Shown: positions 1-13,235 of the stretch, piece after piece
Numbering within the stretch: the first letter of the stretch is position 1
Layout of the letters: every line of letters starts with the position of its first letter
DNA from: Mycoplasmopsis bovigenitalium
GTDB taxonomy: Bacteria; Bacillota_I; Bacilli_A; Mycoplasmatales; Metamycoplasmataceae
Length of the DNA stretch: 64,000 bases
Assembly (NCBI RefSeq): GCF_900660525.1
Contig: NZ_LR214970.1
Coordinates: 558,001 to 622,000 of the forward strand
Direction of reading: 5' to 3'
Program-made: the position numbers and the translations under genes
Notes under the pieces: generated by a model
What the model saw: only the letters and a program-made list of their open reading frames with translations
What the model was told of the DNA's origin: nothing
Database searches by the model: none

Positions 1-947
1 GCTAACTTGTTTTTTGCCAATGCATCTATATTGTGAACTCGTTTAAATTCACTAATTTTAAAGGCACAATAATCAATAAATTCACTATTTTGATTAGGTT
101 GAATTATTTTATTCAATCCGTAGTAAGTTAAATATATAGATATGATGAATAAATTTTTAAGTTCATTTAATTGATAATTATTGTCTAATAATTTAAATTT
201 TAAAATGTTTAAAAATGTTTGTGAATATGCATTATACACTTTATCAATTTTCTCTTTTCAATCAATAATTCTGCTTGATAATGAATTTTTTCTCATTTGA
301 TAAGTGAACAACTTTTTATTTAAAAATTTGTGTTTTGGGTTAGAAAGAAACAAAAGATATGTCATTCTTATATCTTCATAATCATGCTCACTAAAGCAAA
401 TATTATATTTCTCACAAATATTTAAATAGTATTCTTTTTTAATTAATTTGCCTCACGCAAATAAAGGATTGTGTAAGAAAAAATCTTTTGGATCATCAAC
501 ATCATAATTTTTAAAATAGGGAAAATTAGGAAGCGAAACTCTTATGTTTTTTGCAATTTCAAAACAATAAACAGCTTTTGAAGAAACGATATCATAATCT
601 TTATCAAGTGAATTAGCAAATTCTTTAATTGTCTTTGGACTCATTTTGTCATCATCATCTATAAAAACAAAATAATCGCCAGTAGCCTTCTGAATTAAAA
701 AATCTCTATTAAATCCCACTCCAACGTGTTGATTATAGTCTTGCAAATCATACACTTTTATTCTTTTATCTTTTTGAGCTCAATTGTGCAAAATTTTTAA
801 AGTGTTATCTGTGGAATAATCATTCAAAACAATTATTTCTAAATTAGGATATTTGTTTTTTACAACACTTTTTAATGAAAAATAACTTAATTTTTCAATA
901 TTATGGCATGGAATTAAAACACTTATTTTCAAATTATTTTTGTCCAT
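1..947 (-). CDS. Family 2 glycosyltransferase, 3' end outside window
   Basis: The N-terminus reads as a GT-A fold glycosyltransferase: a hydrophobic strand with ISVLIPCHN near residue 8, NDYSTDNT near residue 42, and FIDDDDK near residue 95, the acidic DXD-type motif that binds the nucleotide-sugar metal. About 315 residues are visible and the frame stays open to the window edge. The start ATG at 947 has a GGAGAAAG Shine-Dalgarno just upstream. TGA codons are read as tryptophan. It is divergent from the DUF1015 and cytidylyltransferase genes. A role in glycolipid or capsule sugar transfer is inferred from family and context; the donor and acceptor are unknown. Confidence 0.85.
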
Positions 948-1119
948 ACTTTCTCCTAATTTATTAATCTAGGTACTATTATTATATATTTAAAATTAAT
1001 CCATATTGATATTAATATTAAATAATTAAAATAAAATTAAATTTTACATATACCAATTGTTATTATATATTGATAATATATTTATAAATTTGCTAAAATT
1101 TTAATCATAAAAATGACCC

Positions 1120-1134
1120 GTTGCTTTTTGCAAC
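1120..1134 (+). promoter_or_regulatory. Small hairpin in the leader of the DUF1015 gene
   Basis: A perfect 5-bp stem (GTTGC/GCAAC) with a T5 loop lies 26 bases before the ATG and is followed by ATTTTATTT. It could be a weak terminator, an attenuator or chance. The 948-1119 stretch between the divergent genes is very AT-rich and includes a TTGTTA at 1057-1062 that could serve as a -35 box; no clear -10 partner could be fixed. Confidence 0.25.
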
Positions 1135-1159
1135 ATTTTATTTGAAAATTGGAGTTGGC

Positions 1160-2203
1160 ATGAAATTATTACCTATTAAATTTAGTTATGTTAATATTTC
1201 AAAAAACATTTATAGCCCCGATTTTTTAAACTTGGCAAATATACATAATGAAAAAATAAATTTTGATGAAAAAACAAAATTTTTATCCGCTGCAACAAAA
1301 AACAAATTAAATCAAGAAAAAATAGAAAACAATAACGAAAGCGTTTATGTATATTTATATAATGGTAAATATGGTGTTGTTGCCGACTTAGACATTTCAG
1401 AATACAAGAAAGGCAATATTAAGTGCCATGAATTGGTTTTACCTGATATTGTGCAAGGAATGATTGCTAATTATCAAATTTATAATACTGAAACAGCGCC
1501 TGTTTTTATTGTTCATAAAGAAGAAATAGATCTTAAAAACTTTACTCAAGAAGTTAAATATAATAAATTTTATGATTTTAGCAATATAAAATTATTTCAA
1601 TATACTGGTAACAAAGCTAAACTTTTATTAAATAAATATAAACAAATTAAATCTATGTTCATTGCCGATGGACACCACAGATTGTATGCTACATCAATGT
1701 CAAAAAATAAGAAAAGCATGTTAGCATCATTAATGAGTTTATCACAAGTTGATATATTACCAATTCATCGAGTATTAAATAATATTGATGCTTCAACATT
1801 TGAAAAAGCTAAAAGCTTTATTGATAAAATGTTCGAAATATCAAATGAGCAAAATTTATCCAAAGGCAAAGTTAATGTAACTTATCAAAATGAATCTTTT
1901 GTTGTGAAACTTAAAGATATGTATGAAGATTTATTTTGAAATAATGACATTTATCGACTTAATACTCAAATAATATCAACGGCTTTTAGAATTTTAGATT
2001 TTAGTCAATGTGAAACAGTTTTTCAAAGTGATTTAGAAACAAGAAAAAGAAATTTATCAAAAAATGATGTTCTTTTTGAACTTTTCCCTGTGAGTGCGAA
2101 TGAATTTATTGAAATATCAAATAATAATTGTATTCTGCCGCCTAAAGCAACCTGTTTTGAGCCAAAATTTCCATCATTTTTAATATTAAAAAAATATTGT
2201 TAG
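1160..2203 (+). CDS. DUF1015 family protein (possible ParB/SerK-like kinase)
   Basis: A 347-residue protein with the DUF1015 hallmark FIADGHHRLYAT (ADGHHR at residues 169-174) and a KCHELVLPD segment near residue 90. The family is uncharacterised or poorly characterised; the DGHHR motif resembles that of ParB/Srx-fold kinases such as SerK and SbnI, which phosphorylate free serine, so a small-molecule kinase role is an inference. The start at 1160 is preferred over the in-frame ATG at 1121 because GGAG lies six bases upstream of it. It is 14 bases from the cytidylyltransferase-aminotransferase fusion, so the two are probably co-transcribed and act in one pathway. Confidence 0.8.
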
Positions 2204-2217
2204 AAAGGGAAAAATAA

Positions 2218-4029
2218 ATGCAAGCGTTAATTTTAGCAGCCGGCAAAGGCACTCGTTTAAAAAAAATAACTAAAGATAAACCTAAATGTATGGTTGAGGT
2301 TAATAACAATACTTTAATAAAAAAGGCATTAGATATTTTAGATAAAAAGTCGCTTAGCCAAATAATAGTTTTAACGGGGTATAAAAGTGATTTATTAAAA
2401 AATTACATTAACTCATTAGACTTAAAAACCAAATTAAAATTTATAAATAATGATGATTTTGACTCAACAAACAATATTTATTCAATGTTTTTAGCAAAAA
2501 ACGAAATGATTAAAGAAGATACATTAATACTAGAGTCTGATTTAATATTCGATGAGCAAATTATTGACGAACTAATTAATGATGAAGAGAAAAACTTGGC
2601 ATTAGTTTCAAAATATGAAAGTTGAATGGATGGAAGTTGTCTAAAAATAGATGAAAACAAAAAAATAACCGATTTTGTTTCAAGTAAAGAATTTGATTAT
2701 AGCCAAGTAGATAAATATTATAAAACCGTTAATATTTATAAATTTTCGAAAGAATTTTCATCTTCAACATATTTTCCTTTTTTAGAAGCATTAATTAGTG
2801 CAAAAGGAAAAAATGATTATTACGAAGATGTATTAAAACTAATCATCCAACTTAATAATCACGATTTGTATGCAAAAATTACACCTAATAGTTGCAACTG
2901 ATATGAAATCGATGATGAAGCTGACTTAAATATAGCTGAATCTATTTTTGTAACTGGAGAACAAAAATTAATAAAGTTTCAAAATCGATATGGAGGATAT
3001 TGAAGATATCCAAAATTACTAGATTTTTGCTACTTAGTTAACCCATATTTCCCGCCTAGAAAAATGATAGAAGAATTAAAATATAATTTTAAAACATTAT
3101 TGGAACAATACCCATCTGGACTAGAAGTTAATTCTAACTTATGTGCAAAAATTTATGGAATCAAAAAAGAAAGAACAGTAGTGGGTAATGGTGCAGCAGA
3201 ATTAATTAAATCTATAATGGAAAACATGGATGGAAAAATCGGTTTTATAAGACCTACTTTTGAAGAATATCCAAATAGATATCCTAATTTAAAAAGTGTA
3301 ATTTTTAATCCAAATAATGATAACTTCTCATACACAGTAAATGACTTAATTAGTTTTTTTGATGATAAAAATATTAAAGCATTGATATTAATTAACCCTG
3401 ATAATCCATCTGGTAATTATATTTCTAAAAATGATATTATTAAATTAGTGAATTGAGCTAAACAAAAAGATATTACATTAATATACGACGAAAGTTTTTC
3501 GGATTTTGCTCAAGAGCAAAATAATAGTTTTGTTGATGATAGCATACTTGATTTATATGAAAAACTTATAGTTATAAAATCTATTTCTAAATCATACGGA
3601 ATCCCTGGTTGCAGGCTAGGATTTTTATGCAGCGCTGATGAAAATCTTATTAGTAATATTAAAAAATCAGTATCAATTTGAAATATAAACTCATTTGGCG
3701 AATACTATTTACAAATATTTGAAAAATATAAAAAAGACTATTTAATTGCTTTAGAATTAATAAAAAAATCAAGAACAAACTTTATTGAAAAACTTATAGA
3801 AATTAAAGAATTTAGAATTATTCCTAGTCAGGCAAACTATTTAATGATCGAAATTCTAAAAGGTAATTCTAAAGATTTATGTATTAATATGTTAGAGAAA
3901 AATATTTTTATTAAAGATCTCACAACTAAAATTAATCTATATGATAAACAATTTATTAGGGTAGCTGTAAGAAGAGATGAAGAAAATGATTTGTTTATTG
4001 AAGCTGTTAAAGATTATTTTAATAATTAG
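2218..4029 (+). CDS. Fusion: LicC/PntC-like nucleotidyltransferase + class I aminotransferase-fold PLP enzyme
   Basis: A 603-residue two-domain protein. Residues 1 to about 235 are a sugar-nucleotidyltransferase-fold domain: LILAAGKGTRLKKITKDKPK is the NTP-binding loop, and NNIYS plus LILESDLIF match the LicC/PntC type that couples CTP to phosphocholine or aminoethylphosphonate. Residues from about 245 are a HisC/CobD-like fold-type I PLP domain with NPDNPSGN and SKSYGIPGCRLGF, whose lysine would hold PLP. CobD relatives decarboxylate phosphothreonine or phosphoserine; others transaminate. A good Shine-Dalgarno (GAAAGGGA) precedes the ATG. The likely product is a CDP-linked amino-alcohol phosphate for glycolipid or polysaccharide decoration; the exact substrate is unknown. 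Confidence 0.82.
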
Positions 4030-4079
4030 TGCAGTTGAAAAGTTAATTGTAAATCAAAAAACATCTGTAAATTCTCAAT

Positions 4080-4120
4080 GTAAAATGCGTCAAGATTTAT
4101 TGCTTGGCGCATTTTACTTT
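4080..4120 (+). terminator. Terminator after the fusion gene
   Basis: GTAAAATGCG (4080-4089) pairs with CGCATTTTAC (4108-4117), and CAAG with CTTG inside it, giving a stem of about 15 bp closed by an 8-base loop. Only a short T stretch follows. It lies 51 bases after the stop codon. Confidence 0.7.
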
Positions 4121-4151
4121 AAGGATGAATAAAGATAATAAAATGGTTAAA

Positions 4152-4178
4152 CCAACATTTTAATGTTGGCATTTTTTT
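4152..4178 (+). terminator. Second terminator hairpin
   Basis: CCAACAT (4152-4158) pairs with ATGTTGG (4163-4169) across a four-base loop, followed by CA and seven T. It is in tandem with the hairpin at 4080 and insulates the surface-protein gene downstream. Confidence 0.7.
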
Positions 4179-4257
4179 ATCAATAACACATTTATGAAAA
4201 AATGACACATATTTCCATAAAATGGAACTAATTTAGGCTTTTTTTAACACTAATTTC

Positions 4258-4277
4258 TTTTTTTTTTTTTTTTTTTT
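4258..4277 (+). repeat. Poly-T tract (T20) upstream of surface-protein gene
   Basis: Twenty uninterrupted T residues end 63 bases before the ATG at 4341, with TTAACA (4244-4249) before and TAAACT or TAGTAT after it. Homopolymers in promoter spacers are known phase-variation switches in mycoplasmas (the poly-A tract of the M. hyorhinis vlp promoters). Here the distance between possible -35 and -10 boxes would change with tract length. That this tract is such a switch is an inference. Confidence 0.75.
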
Positions 4278-4340
4278 GTAAACTCATAGTATCTGCAAGC
4301 GAAATTAGCAGATATTTACAAAAATATTAAGGAGTTTAAT

Positions 4341-5096
4341 ATGGCAAAAACAAAAATAATATTAGCAAGTACGCTATCAGTTTTAGCAGTTGGTGGAGTT
4401 ACTACTGCCGCTGTTGTTGTGACAACAAAAAATAAAAATAAAGAAAAAACCAAACTTGAATTAGGTAACACTGGTAAACAAGATAAACCAGGCGCAGGAA
4501 AACAAGATCAACCAGCGGATCAACCAGGTGCTGGTAAACAAGAACAACCAGGCGCAGGAAAACAAGATCAACCAGCGGATCAACCAGGTGCTGGTAAACA
4601 AGAACAACCAGGCGCAGGAAAACAAGATCAACCAGCGGATCAACCAGGTGCTGGTAAACAAGAACAACCAGGCGCAGGAAAACAAGATCAACCAGAAGAT
4701 CAACCAGGTGATACTAAAAAACAACAGTTATTACAATTAATTAAAACAGAATACATAAAAAATGGTGGATATATTAATTATGTTTTTGAGTCAAACAATG
4801 AAATTTTTGATAAATTAAAAAATTCAAAAAATGACTTAGTTTTTGAAATTCAACATGAAAATGGAGTGCCTAATAAATTTAGCCCTACTAAATATGGTAA
4901 TGGAGAAGGTTTGCCTGTCAGACTTATTAAAGATCTTGGGAATAAAAAGCAATTCGAAGTTTCACCATTATACTATTTCGATGCTAATCATAAAACCCCA
5001 AAAGGAAAATACACCCTTACTTCGCTATACATAAAAAGTGAGAACAATATTAATTTACTAGGAAATGCTAAACCAATAGTTGAAGTTAAATATTAA
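4341..5096 (+). CDS. Repeat-containing secreted or membrane-anchored surface protein
   Basis: A 251-residue protein with a lysine then a hydrophobic segment at about residues 5-28 (ILASTLSVLAVGGV...), with no cysteine and so no lipobox; it is either anchored by this segment or cleaved. Residues about 45-125 are Gln/Pro/Gly/Asp-rich 20-residue tandem repeats (QDQPADQPGAGKQEQPGAGK). The remainder is a globular domain I do not recognise. AAGGAG precedes the ATG. Repeat units are 60 bp, so copy-number change keeps the frame and alters length, as in other mycoplasma variable surface proteins. The T20 tract upstream suggests on/off expression as well. Confidence 0.8.
   Translation: MAKTKIILASTLSVLAVGGVTTAAVVVTTKNKNKEKTKLELGNTGKQDKPGAGKQDQPADQPGAGKQEQPGAGKQDQPADQPGAGKQEQPGAGKQDQPADQPGAGKQEQPGAGKQDQPEDQPGDTKKQQLLQLIKTEYIKNGGYINYVFESNNEIFDKLKNSKNDLVFEIQHENGVPNKFSPTKYGNGEGLPVRLIKDLGNKKQFEVSPLYYFDANHKTPKGKYTLTSLYIKSENNINLLGNAKPIVEVKY
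4487..4710 (+). repeat. 60-bp tandem repeats (three perfect copies plus partial copies)
   Basis: 4501-4560, 4561-4620 and 4621-4680 are identical. The preceding 14 bases and the following 30 bases are partial copies, the last with two substitutions at 4696-4697. A more diverged copy begins near 4471. The unit is a multiple of three, so slippage or recombination changes protein length in 20-residue steps. Confidence 0.95.
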
Positions 5097-5116
5097 TGAT
5101 TAAACCAAAACAAAAA

Positions 5117-5141
5117 GTTAACACTAGGTGTTGGCTTTTTT
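5117..5141 (+). terminator. Terminator of the repeat-protein gene
   Basis: GTTAACAC (5117-5124) pairs with GTGTTGGC (5128-5135), including two G-T pairs, across a three-base loop, and is followed by six T. It begins 20 bases after the stop codon. The 5142-5297 stretch that follows is AT-rich with no further gene; the next gene's promoter should lie here. Confidence 0.65.
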
Positions 5142-5310
5142 GCACTAGTTTATTGTGTTAGTTTTTTATTTATGAGCATCCAAATATAATTCAAAAAAGC
5201 TAAATCTGCATCATTTCGCAAAACTATAATTATTTAAATTAATTGTATTTATTTATATTATTTTAAATTACAATTAAAGTATATAAACTTAAAATGAGGA
5301 GAAAATATAT

Positions 5311-6363
5311 ATGAAAATGAAAGCCTTGGTTTACCATGGTGAACACAATATAACTTTAGAAATGGTTGATAAACCTGTTATTCAAAAAGAAACAGATGCG
5401 ATTGTTAAGATCACAAAAACAACTATTTGTGGTACTGATTTAGGTATTTACAAGGGTAAAAACCCAGAAGTCGCTGATGGTCGTATTCTAGGACATGAGG
5501 GTATTGGAATAGTTGAAGAAATTGGTTCAAGTGTTTCAAATGTTAAAGTTGGTGATAAAGTTTTAATTAGCTGCATTACACCATGCGGTAAATGCGATAA
5601 CTGTCGTAAGCAACTTTATTCACATTGCCGTGAAAAAGAAGGGGGTTGAAAATTTGGCTACATGATTAATGGGACACAAGCTGAGTATGTAAGAGTTCCT
5701 TTTGCTGATAATAGTCTTTATAAATACCCACAAACAATTTCAGATGAAGTGGCGGTTATGCTTTCAGATGCTTTGCCTACTGGTCATGAAATTGGTGTTC
5801 AATATGGTAATGTTGCGCCGGGTAAATCAGTTGCTATTGTTGGCGCTGGCCCTGTTGGTATGGGAGCACTATTAAGCGCACAATTATACTCACCGGCACA
5901 ATTAATTGTGATTGATTTAGATAAAAACCGTTTAGAAATGGCTAAAAAACTAGGAGCAACTCACACATTAGTTCCAGATGCCTCTTTAATTGATGAATTA
6001 TACAAAATTGTCGGCACGGATGGTGTTGATGTTGCAATTGAAGCAGTTGGTATTCCTCAAACATGAGATACATGTCAAAAAATTGTTAAAGCAGGTGGCA
6101 ATATCTCAGTAGTTGGTGTTCATGGTAAAAAAGTTGATTTTAATGTACAAGACTTATGAATTAAAAATATTACAGTTACAACTGGTTTAGTTAACACAAA
6201 TACATTGCCAATGTTAATTAATGCGGTTTCAACTGGTAAATTACCTGTTGAAGGATTAATTACTCATAAATTTAGCTTATCTGAAATGATGAAAGCATAT
6301 GAAACATTTTTAAATGCTGCTGATAATAAGGCAATGAAAATTTTTATTGATGCTACTAAATAG
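5311..6363 (+). CDS. Zinc-dependent alcohol dehydrogenase (MDR family)
   Basis: A 350-residue medium-chain dehydrogenase that oxidises an alcohol with NAD(P). Catalytic zinc ligands are visible as C40 and the G-H-E at 61-63; the structural zinc set is C92, C95, C98 and C106. The Rossmann loop is GAGPVGMG near residue 186. Length is standard. Tryptophans are encoded by TGA (for example before KFGYM and in QTWDT). GGAG ends nine bases before the ATG at 5311. It stands alone with its own terminator. Substrate unknown; ethanol, isopropanol or butanediol type are possible. Confidence 0.92.
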
Positions 6364-6369
6364 TTAAAT

Positions 6370-6399
6370 ATATTACCCCGCGCTAAGTGGGGTAATTTT
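6370..6399 (+). terminator. Terminator of the alcohol dehydrogenase gene
   Basis: ATTACCCC (6370-6377) pairs with GGGGTAAT (6387-6394) across a nine-base loop, with six T from 6394. Confidence 0.9.
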
Positions 6400-6594
6400 T
6401 TAATTTAAGAGACTTTATTTAAAGTTACAGCAAAATTTACGTTTCTAATTAAATTGATGCGTATAGACCGCATAAAAAATAACAGAACATCTACACGTCA
6501 AGCCCAGATTAAATATGCTACATTTTAATTTAATAATAGTGTGTTAAGTAATTTATGTGCTTAGAGGCTAAATGAATTACTGCAAAAAAGCAAT
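6400..6594. other. Gene-free stretch with one strong hairpin
   Basis: No 5S rRNA or tRNA is seen here, although 5S often follows 23S. At 6547-6581 AGTAATTTAT pairs with ATGAATTACT and an inner TTAG pairs with CTAA, making a roughly 14-bp bulged hairpin with a three-base loop and no T-run. Its role is unknown. Confidence 0.5.
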
Positions 6595-6614
6595 AAAAAA
6601 AACTGCCTAAGCAG
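6595..6614 (-). terminator. Probable rRNA operon terminator
   Basis: On the minus strand CTGC-TTAG-GCAG forms a short stem (6603-6614) followed by eight T (plus-strand A-run 6595-6602). It lies about 60 bases past the 3' end of 23S, just beyond the processing stem. Confidence 0.6.
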
Positions 6615-6624
6615 CGTGTTCTCT

Positions 6625-6674
6625 GAAAACTGAATAGTAATTTTTAAATTCATTGAAATGTATTAAATACACAT
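6625..6674 (-). repeat. 3' half of 23S processing stem
   Basis: 6625-6640 is the exact reverse complement of 9717-9732 (16 of 16). 6648-6660 matches 9616-9628 (13 of 13) and 6665-6674 matches 9601-9610 (10 of 10). The pairs are nested in order, so the ends of pre-23S form a long helix, the usual RNase III substrate. Confidence 0.88.
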
Positions 6675-6676
6675 TA

Positions 6677-9560
<2,884 letters not shown>

Positions 9561-9600
9561 ATGTCCTTAATTTATTAAATTAAGATTTCCTATTGTTATG

Positions 9601-9732
9601 ATGTGTATTTTAAGACATTTCAATGAATCATATAATTAATATGATTACTCGATGAATCAATACGAATAAACCAAATTTATTCATTTTTTTGATGTCGTTG
9701 TAATATTTTAAAATATTTACTATTCAGTTTTC
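9601..9732 (-). repeat. 5' half of 23S processing stem
   Basis: Segments 9601-9610, 9616-9628 and 9717-9732 are exact reverse complements of segments in 6625-6674, bracketing 23S. Confidence 0.85.
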
Positions 9733-9740
9733 AAAGAACA
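9726..9740 (-). promoter_or_regulatory. boxA antitermination element before 23S
   Basis: Minus strand TGTTCTTTGAAAACT, the boxA sequence typical of low-GC rRNA operons, where NusB/S10 bind nascent RNA. An identical copy lies before 16S, and the shared match extends to 19 bases (9726-9744 and 11408-11426). Confidence 0.75.
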
Positions 9741-9760
9741 ATTGAGAGAATTGTTCCCTC

Positions 9761-9773
9761 AAAACTAGATATA
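9761..9773 (-). repeat. 3' half of 16S processing stem
   Basis: Thirteen bases (plus strand AAAACTAGATATA) are the exact reverse complement of 11401-11413 on the far side of 16S, as expected for the pre-16S RNase III stem. Confidence 0.8.
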
Positions 9774-9864
9774 CACTTGGGACCTAACCAAGCCATGACG
9801 ATAAATAATAATAGTAGGTCTGAAAAATAAGGTTAATGCTAATTAAATTAGCTTTGTACTCCGT

Positions 9865-11381
<1,517 letters not shown>

Positions 11382-11400
11382 ATTGACTTCGTCATGTTTA

Positions 11401-11413
11401 TATATCTAGTTTT
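11401..11413 (-). repeat. 5' half of 16S processing stem
   Basis: TATATCTAGTTTT on the plus strand pairs perfectly with 9761-9773, and overlaps the start of the upstream boxA. Confidence 0.8.
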
Positions 11414-11422
11414 CAAAGAACA
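11408..11422 (-). promoter_or_regulatory. boxA antitermination element before 16S
   Basis: Minus strand TGTTCTTTGAAAACT, identical to the copy before 23S, in the transcribed leader about 30 bases before 16S. Confidence 0.75.
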
Positions 11423-11451
11423 ATTGCAACCGTCATTAGCAAAGTTGCTTA

Positions 11452-11481
11452 ATAATAATACCACTATTTTATAGATAACAA
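11452..11481 (-). promoter_or_regulatory. Candidate rRNA promoter P1
   Basis: TTGTTA (11481 to 11476) and TATTAT (11457 to 11452, 18-base spacer; an overlapping one at 11460 gives 15) lie about 75 bases before 16S on the minus strand. Confidence 0.45.
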
Positions 11482-11544
11482 AATATTTTTTATTTTTTTG
11501 TTTTAATCTTTAAAATCGCTTTAAATTATTTTTGGCGGTTGATA

Positions 11545-11573
11545 TTAATATACATTATTTATCTTTTTAACAA
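11545..11573 (-). promoter_or_regulatory. Candidate rRNA promoter P2
   Basis: TTGTTA (11573 to 11568) and TATTAA (11550 to 11545) with a 17-base spacer lie upstream of P1. Tandem promoters are common for rRNA operons. Confidence 0.4.
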
Positions 11574-11665
11574 AGAAAAAAATCAATATTTTTTTGTTTA
11601 TTTTGCTAAGTCTTGCAAATGGTCTGATTTTGTCTTATCGCGTGCGTATATTATTAATAAAGGCA

Positions 11666-11710
11666 AATAAAAAATGCCTTTTGCGCATACTTAAATAAGT
11701 GCAAAAGGCA
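11666..11710 (-). terminator. Terminator of the ribosomal protein operon
   Basis: Minus strand TGCCTTTTGC pairs with GCAAAAGGCA (11675-11684 with 11701-11710), with an inner ACTT/AAGT pair, followed by a T-rich tail (ATTTTTTATTT). It starts 16 bases after the rplO stop and separates the protein operon from the rRNA operon. Confidence 0.88.
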
Positions 11711-11725
11711 ATTATATTATTGGAA

Positions 11726-12160
11726 TTAAAGTGCTTTAAATTCACCGCCAGCTTTTTCAATAGCATCAATTGCACTTTGAGAAGCGGCATGAACATTAAC
11801 GTGTAATTTTTTGCTTAATGTACCATTAGCTAAAACTTTAACAGGAAGATTTCTCTTAATTAAATTAGCAGCAGCTAGTGTTTGAATATTTACTGTATCG
11901 TTTGCATTAAATCTTTGCTCTAAATCTACTAAGTTAACTACTTGGTATTCAACATGGTTAACATTTGTAAATCCACGTTTACAAATACGACGGAATCAAG
12001 GAGTTTGACCCCCTTCAAAACCTGGTCTGTGACCGTGACGTTTATTTTGACCTGATTGACCTTTACCAGCTTGCTTACCTTTACCAGCGGCATGACCTCT
12101 ACCAACACGGTGTTTTTCTTTACGTGATCCAGCAGTAGGTTTTAAGTTTTGTAAATTCAT
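11726..12160 (-). CDS. rplO: 50S ribosomal protein L15
   Basis: A 144-residue protein with the L15 N-terminus ([20 protein letters not shown], then a [16 protein letters not shown]-type Gly/Lys-rich stretch) that threads into 23S rRNA. AGGAGA precedes the ATG. It is the last gene of the S10-spc operon here; in most bacteria secY, adk and map follow, but a terminator and the rRNA operon follow instead. Confidence 0.96.
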
Positions 12161-12246
12161 AATTTCTCCTTATATTATTAAATATATAGTCTGAAAAGTA
12201 CTTTTCAAAATCGAGTTTGAAGTTGCTTAACTAAACAAATATTTAA

Positions 12247-12861
12247 TTATAGTAAGTCTTTTACTTCTTTGCCTCTGATTTCAGCAATTTGCTCAGGTGT
12301 ACGCATTTGGGTTAAGGCTTTAAGAGTTGCTCTAACAATGTTAGATTTTGAACGTGAACCATAAGTTTTTGAGTATAGATCTGTATAACCAGCAAGTTCT
12401 ACTACAGCACGAACTGTTGAAGAAGCAACAATTCCTGTACCTTTTGCAGCAGGTTTTAGTAAAACTTTAGAAGCTAAGAATTTAGCTTGATTTTCATGTG
12501 GAACTGTACCTTTAATAACTGGTAAAGTAATTAAATTGTTTTTTGCGTCTTTAACGGCTTTTTTGATTGAATCTGGAACTTCATTTGCTTTTCCATGTCC
12601 AAAGCCAACACGTCCTTTTTTGTCCCCAACTACAACAAATGTTGAGAATGAAAATCTTCTACCACCTTTAACAGTTTTAGAAACTCTCTCGATAGCAATA
12701 ACTTTTTCACCAAATTCGTTAGCTACTTGTTCTTCTCTTCTTCTTGGTGCTCTACGTTCTTTGTTAACTCTTTGGGTAGGTTTTTTAACGTCTTTAACTG
12801 GTTTTTCAGCTTTAACAACTTTTGTTGTTGGAGCTGCTTGGTCTTGAATTTTTTCTGTCAT
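12247..12861 (-). CDS. rpsE: 30S ribosomal protein S5
   Basis: A 204-residue S5 with [21 protein letters not shown] in the RNA-binding domain and the C-terminal domain ending KEVKDLL. The first ~45 residues are an extra charged, Lys/Arg/Pro-rich tail not found in typical ~165-residue S5. S5 shapes decoding accuracy on the small subunit. Its ATG overlaps the rplR stop by one base. 12162-12246 before L15 has no gene. Confidence 0.96.
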   Translation of the reverse strand: MTEKIQDQAAPTTKVVKAEKPVKDVKKPTQRVNKERRAPRRREEQVANEFGEKVIAIERVSKTVKGGRRFSFSTFVVVGDKKGRVGFGHGKANEVPDSIKKAVKDAKNNLITLPVIKGTVPHENQAKFLASKVLLKPAAKGTGIVASSTVRAVVELAGYTDLYSKTYGSRSKSNIVRATLKALTQMRTPEQIAEIRGKEVKDLL

Positions 12862-13217
12862 TAGAATTTAACTCCTTTAGCATGTTCTCTTACAGCGTCA
12901 GCAAAAGCTTTAACACGCCCATGATAAATATATCCTGAACGGTCAAATACAATTTCAGTAATTTTTAGAGCTTGGATTTTAGCAGCCATTGCTTTACCTG
13001 CTTCAGCAGCTGAAGCAATATTACCATGGAATTCACCTTTAACTAGTGTTGATACACTAGCAAGTGTAATACCTTTTGAATCATCAATTAGTTGTGCGTA
13101 AAAGTTTTGGTGTGATTTAAATACTGTCAAACGTGGTTTTGTGCTGGTGCCAAAAATGCTTTGACGTTCACGCAAGTGTTTACGTTGACGAGCTTGATTT
13201 CTTGATAAAATAGCCAT
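12861..13217 (-). CDS. rplR: 50S ribosomal protein L18
   Basis: A 118-residue L18, which binds 5S rRNA in the central protuberance. [24 protein letters not shown] and [21 protein letters not shown] are diagnostic. It lies 18 bases after rplF and overlaps rpsE by one base. Confidence 0.96.
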   Translation of the reverse strand: MAILSRNQARQRKHLRERQSIFGTSTKPRLTVFKSHQNFYAQLIDDSKGITLASVSTLVKGEFHGNIASAAEAGKAMAAKIQALKITEIVFDRSGYIYHGRVKAFADAVREHAKGVKF

Positions 13218-13235
13218 ATTTTTAACCTTAAACTA

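Larger units (their letters stand above)
9561..9864 (-). other. 16S-23S spacer without tRNA
   Basis: The roughly 300-base spacer holds the 5' half of the 23S processing stem, a boxA copy and the 3' half of the 16S stem. No tRNA cloverleaf is present, as in many mycoplasmas. Confidence 0.75.

Noticed and set aside
4487-4710. Possible CRISPR array
   Set aside because: The 60-bp units are contiguous with no spacers and encode protein in frame.
4461-4740. Repeat-like open frames on the other frames and strand of the tandem repeat
   Set aside because: They are shadows of a 60-bp repeat read in other frames; only the 4341-5096 frame has a start site and continues into a domain.
6400-6676. 5S rRNA after 23S
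   Set aside because: I looked for the conserved 5S sequence around the GAAC-C-GAACAC segment in both strands and saw none, though a covariance model would be decisive.
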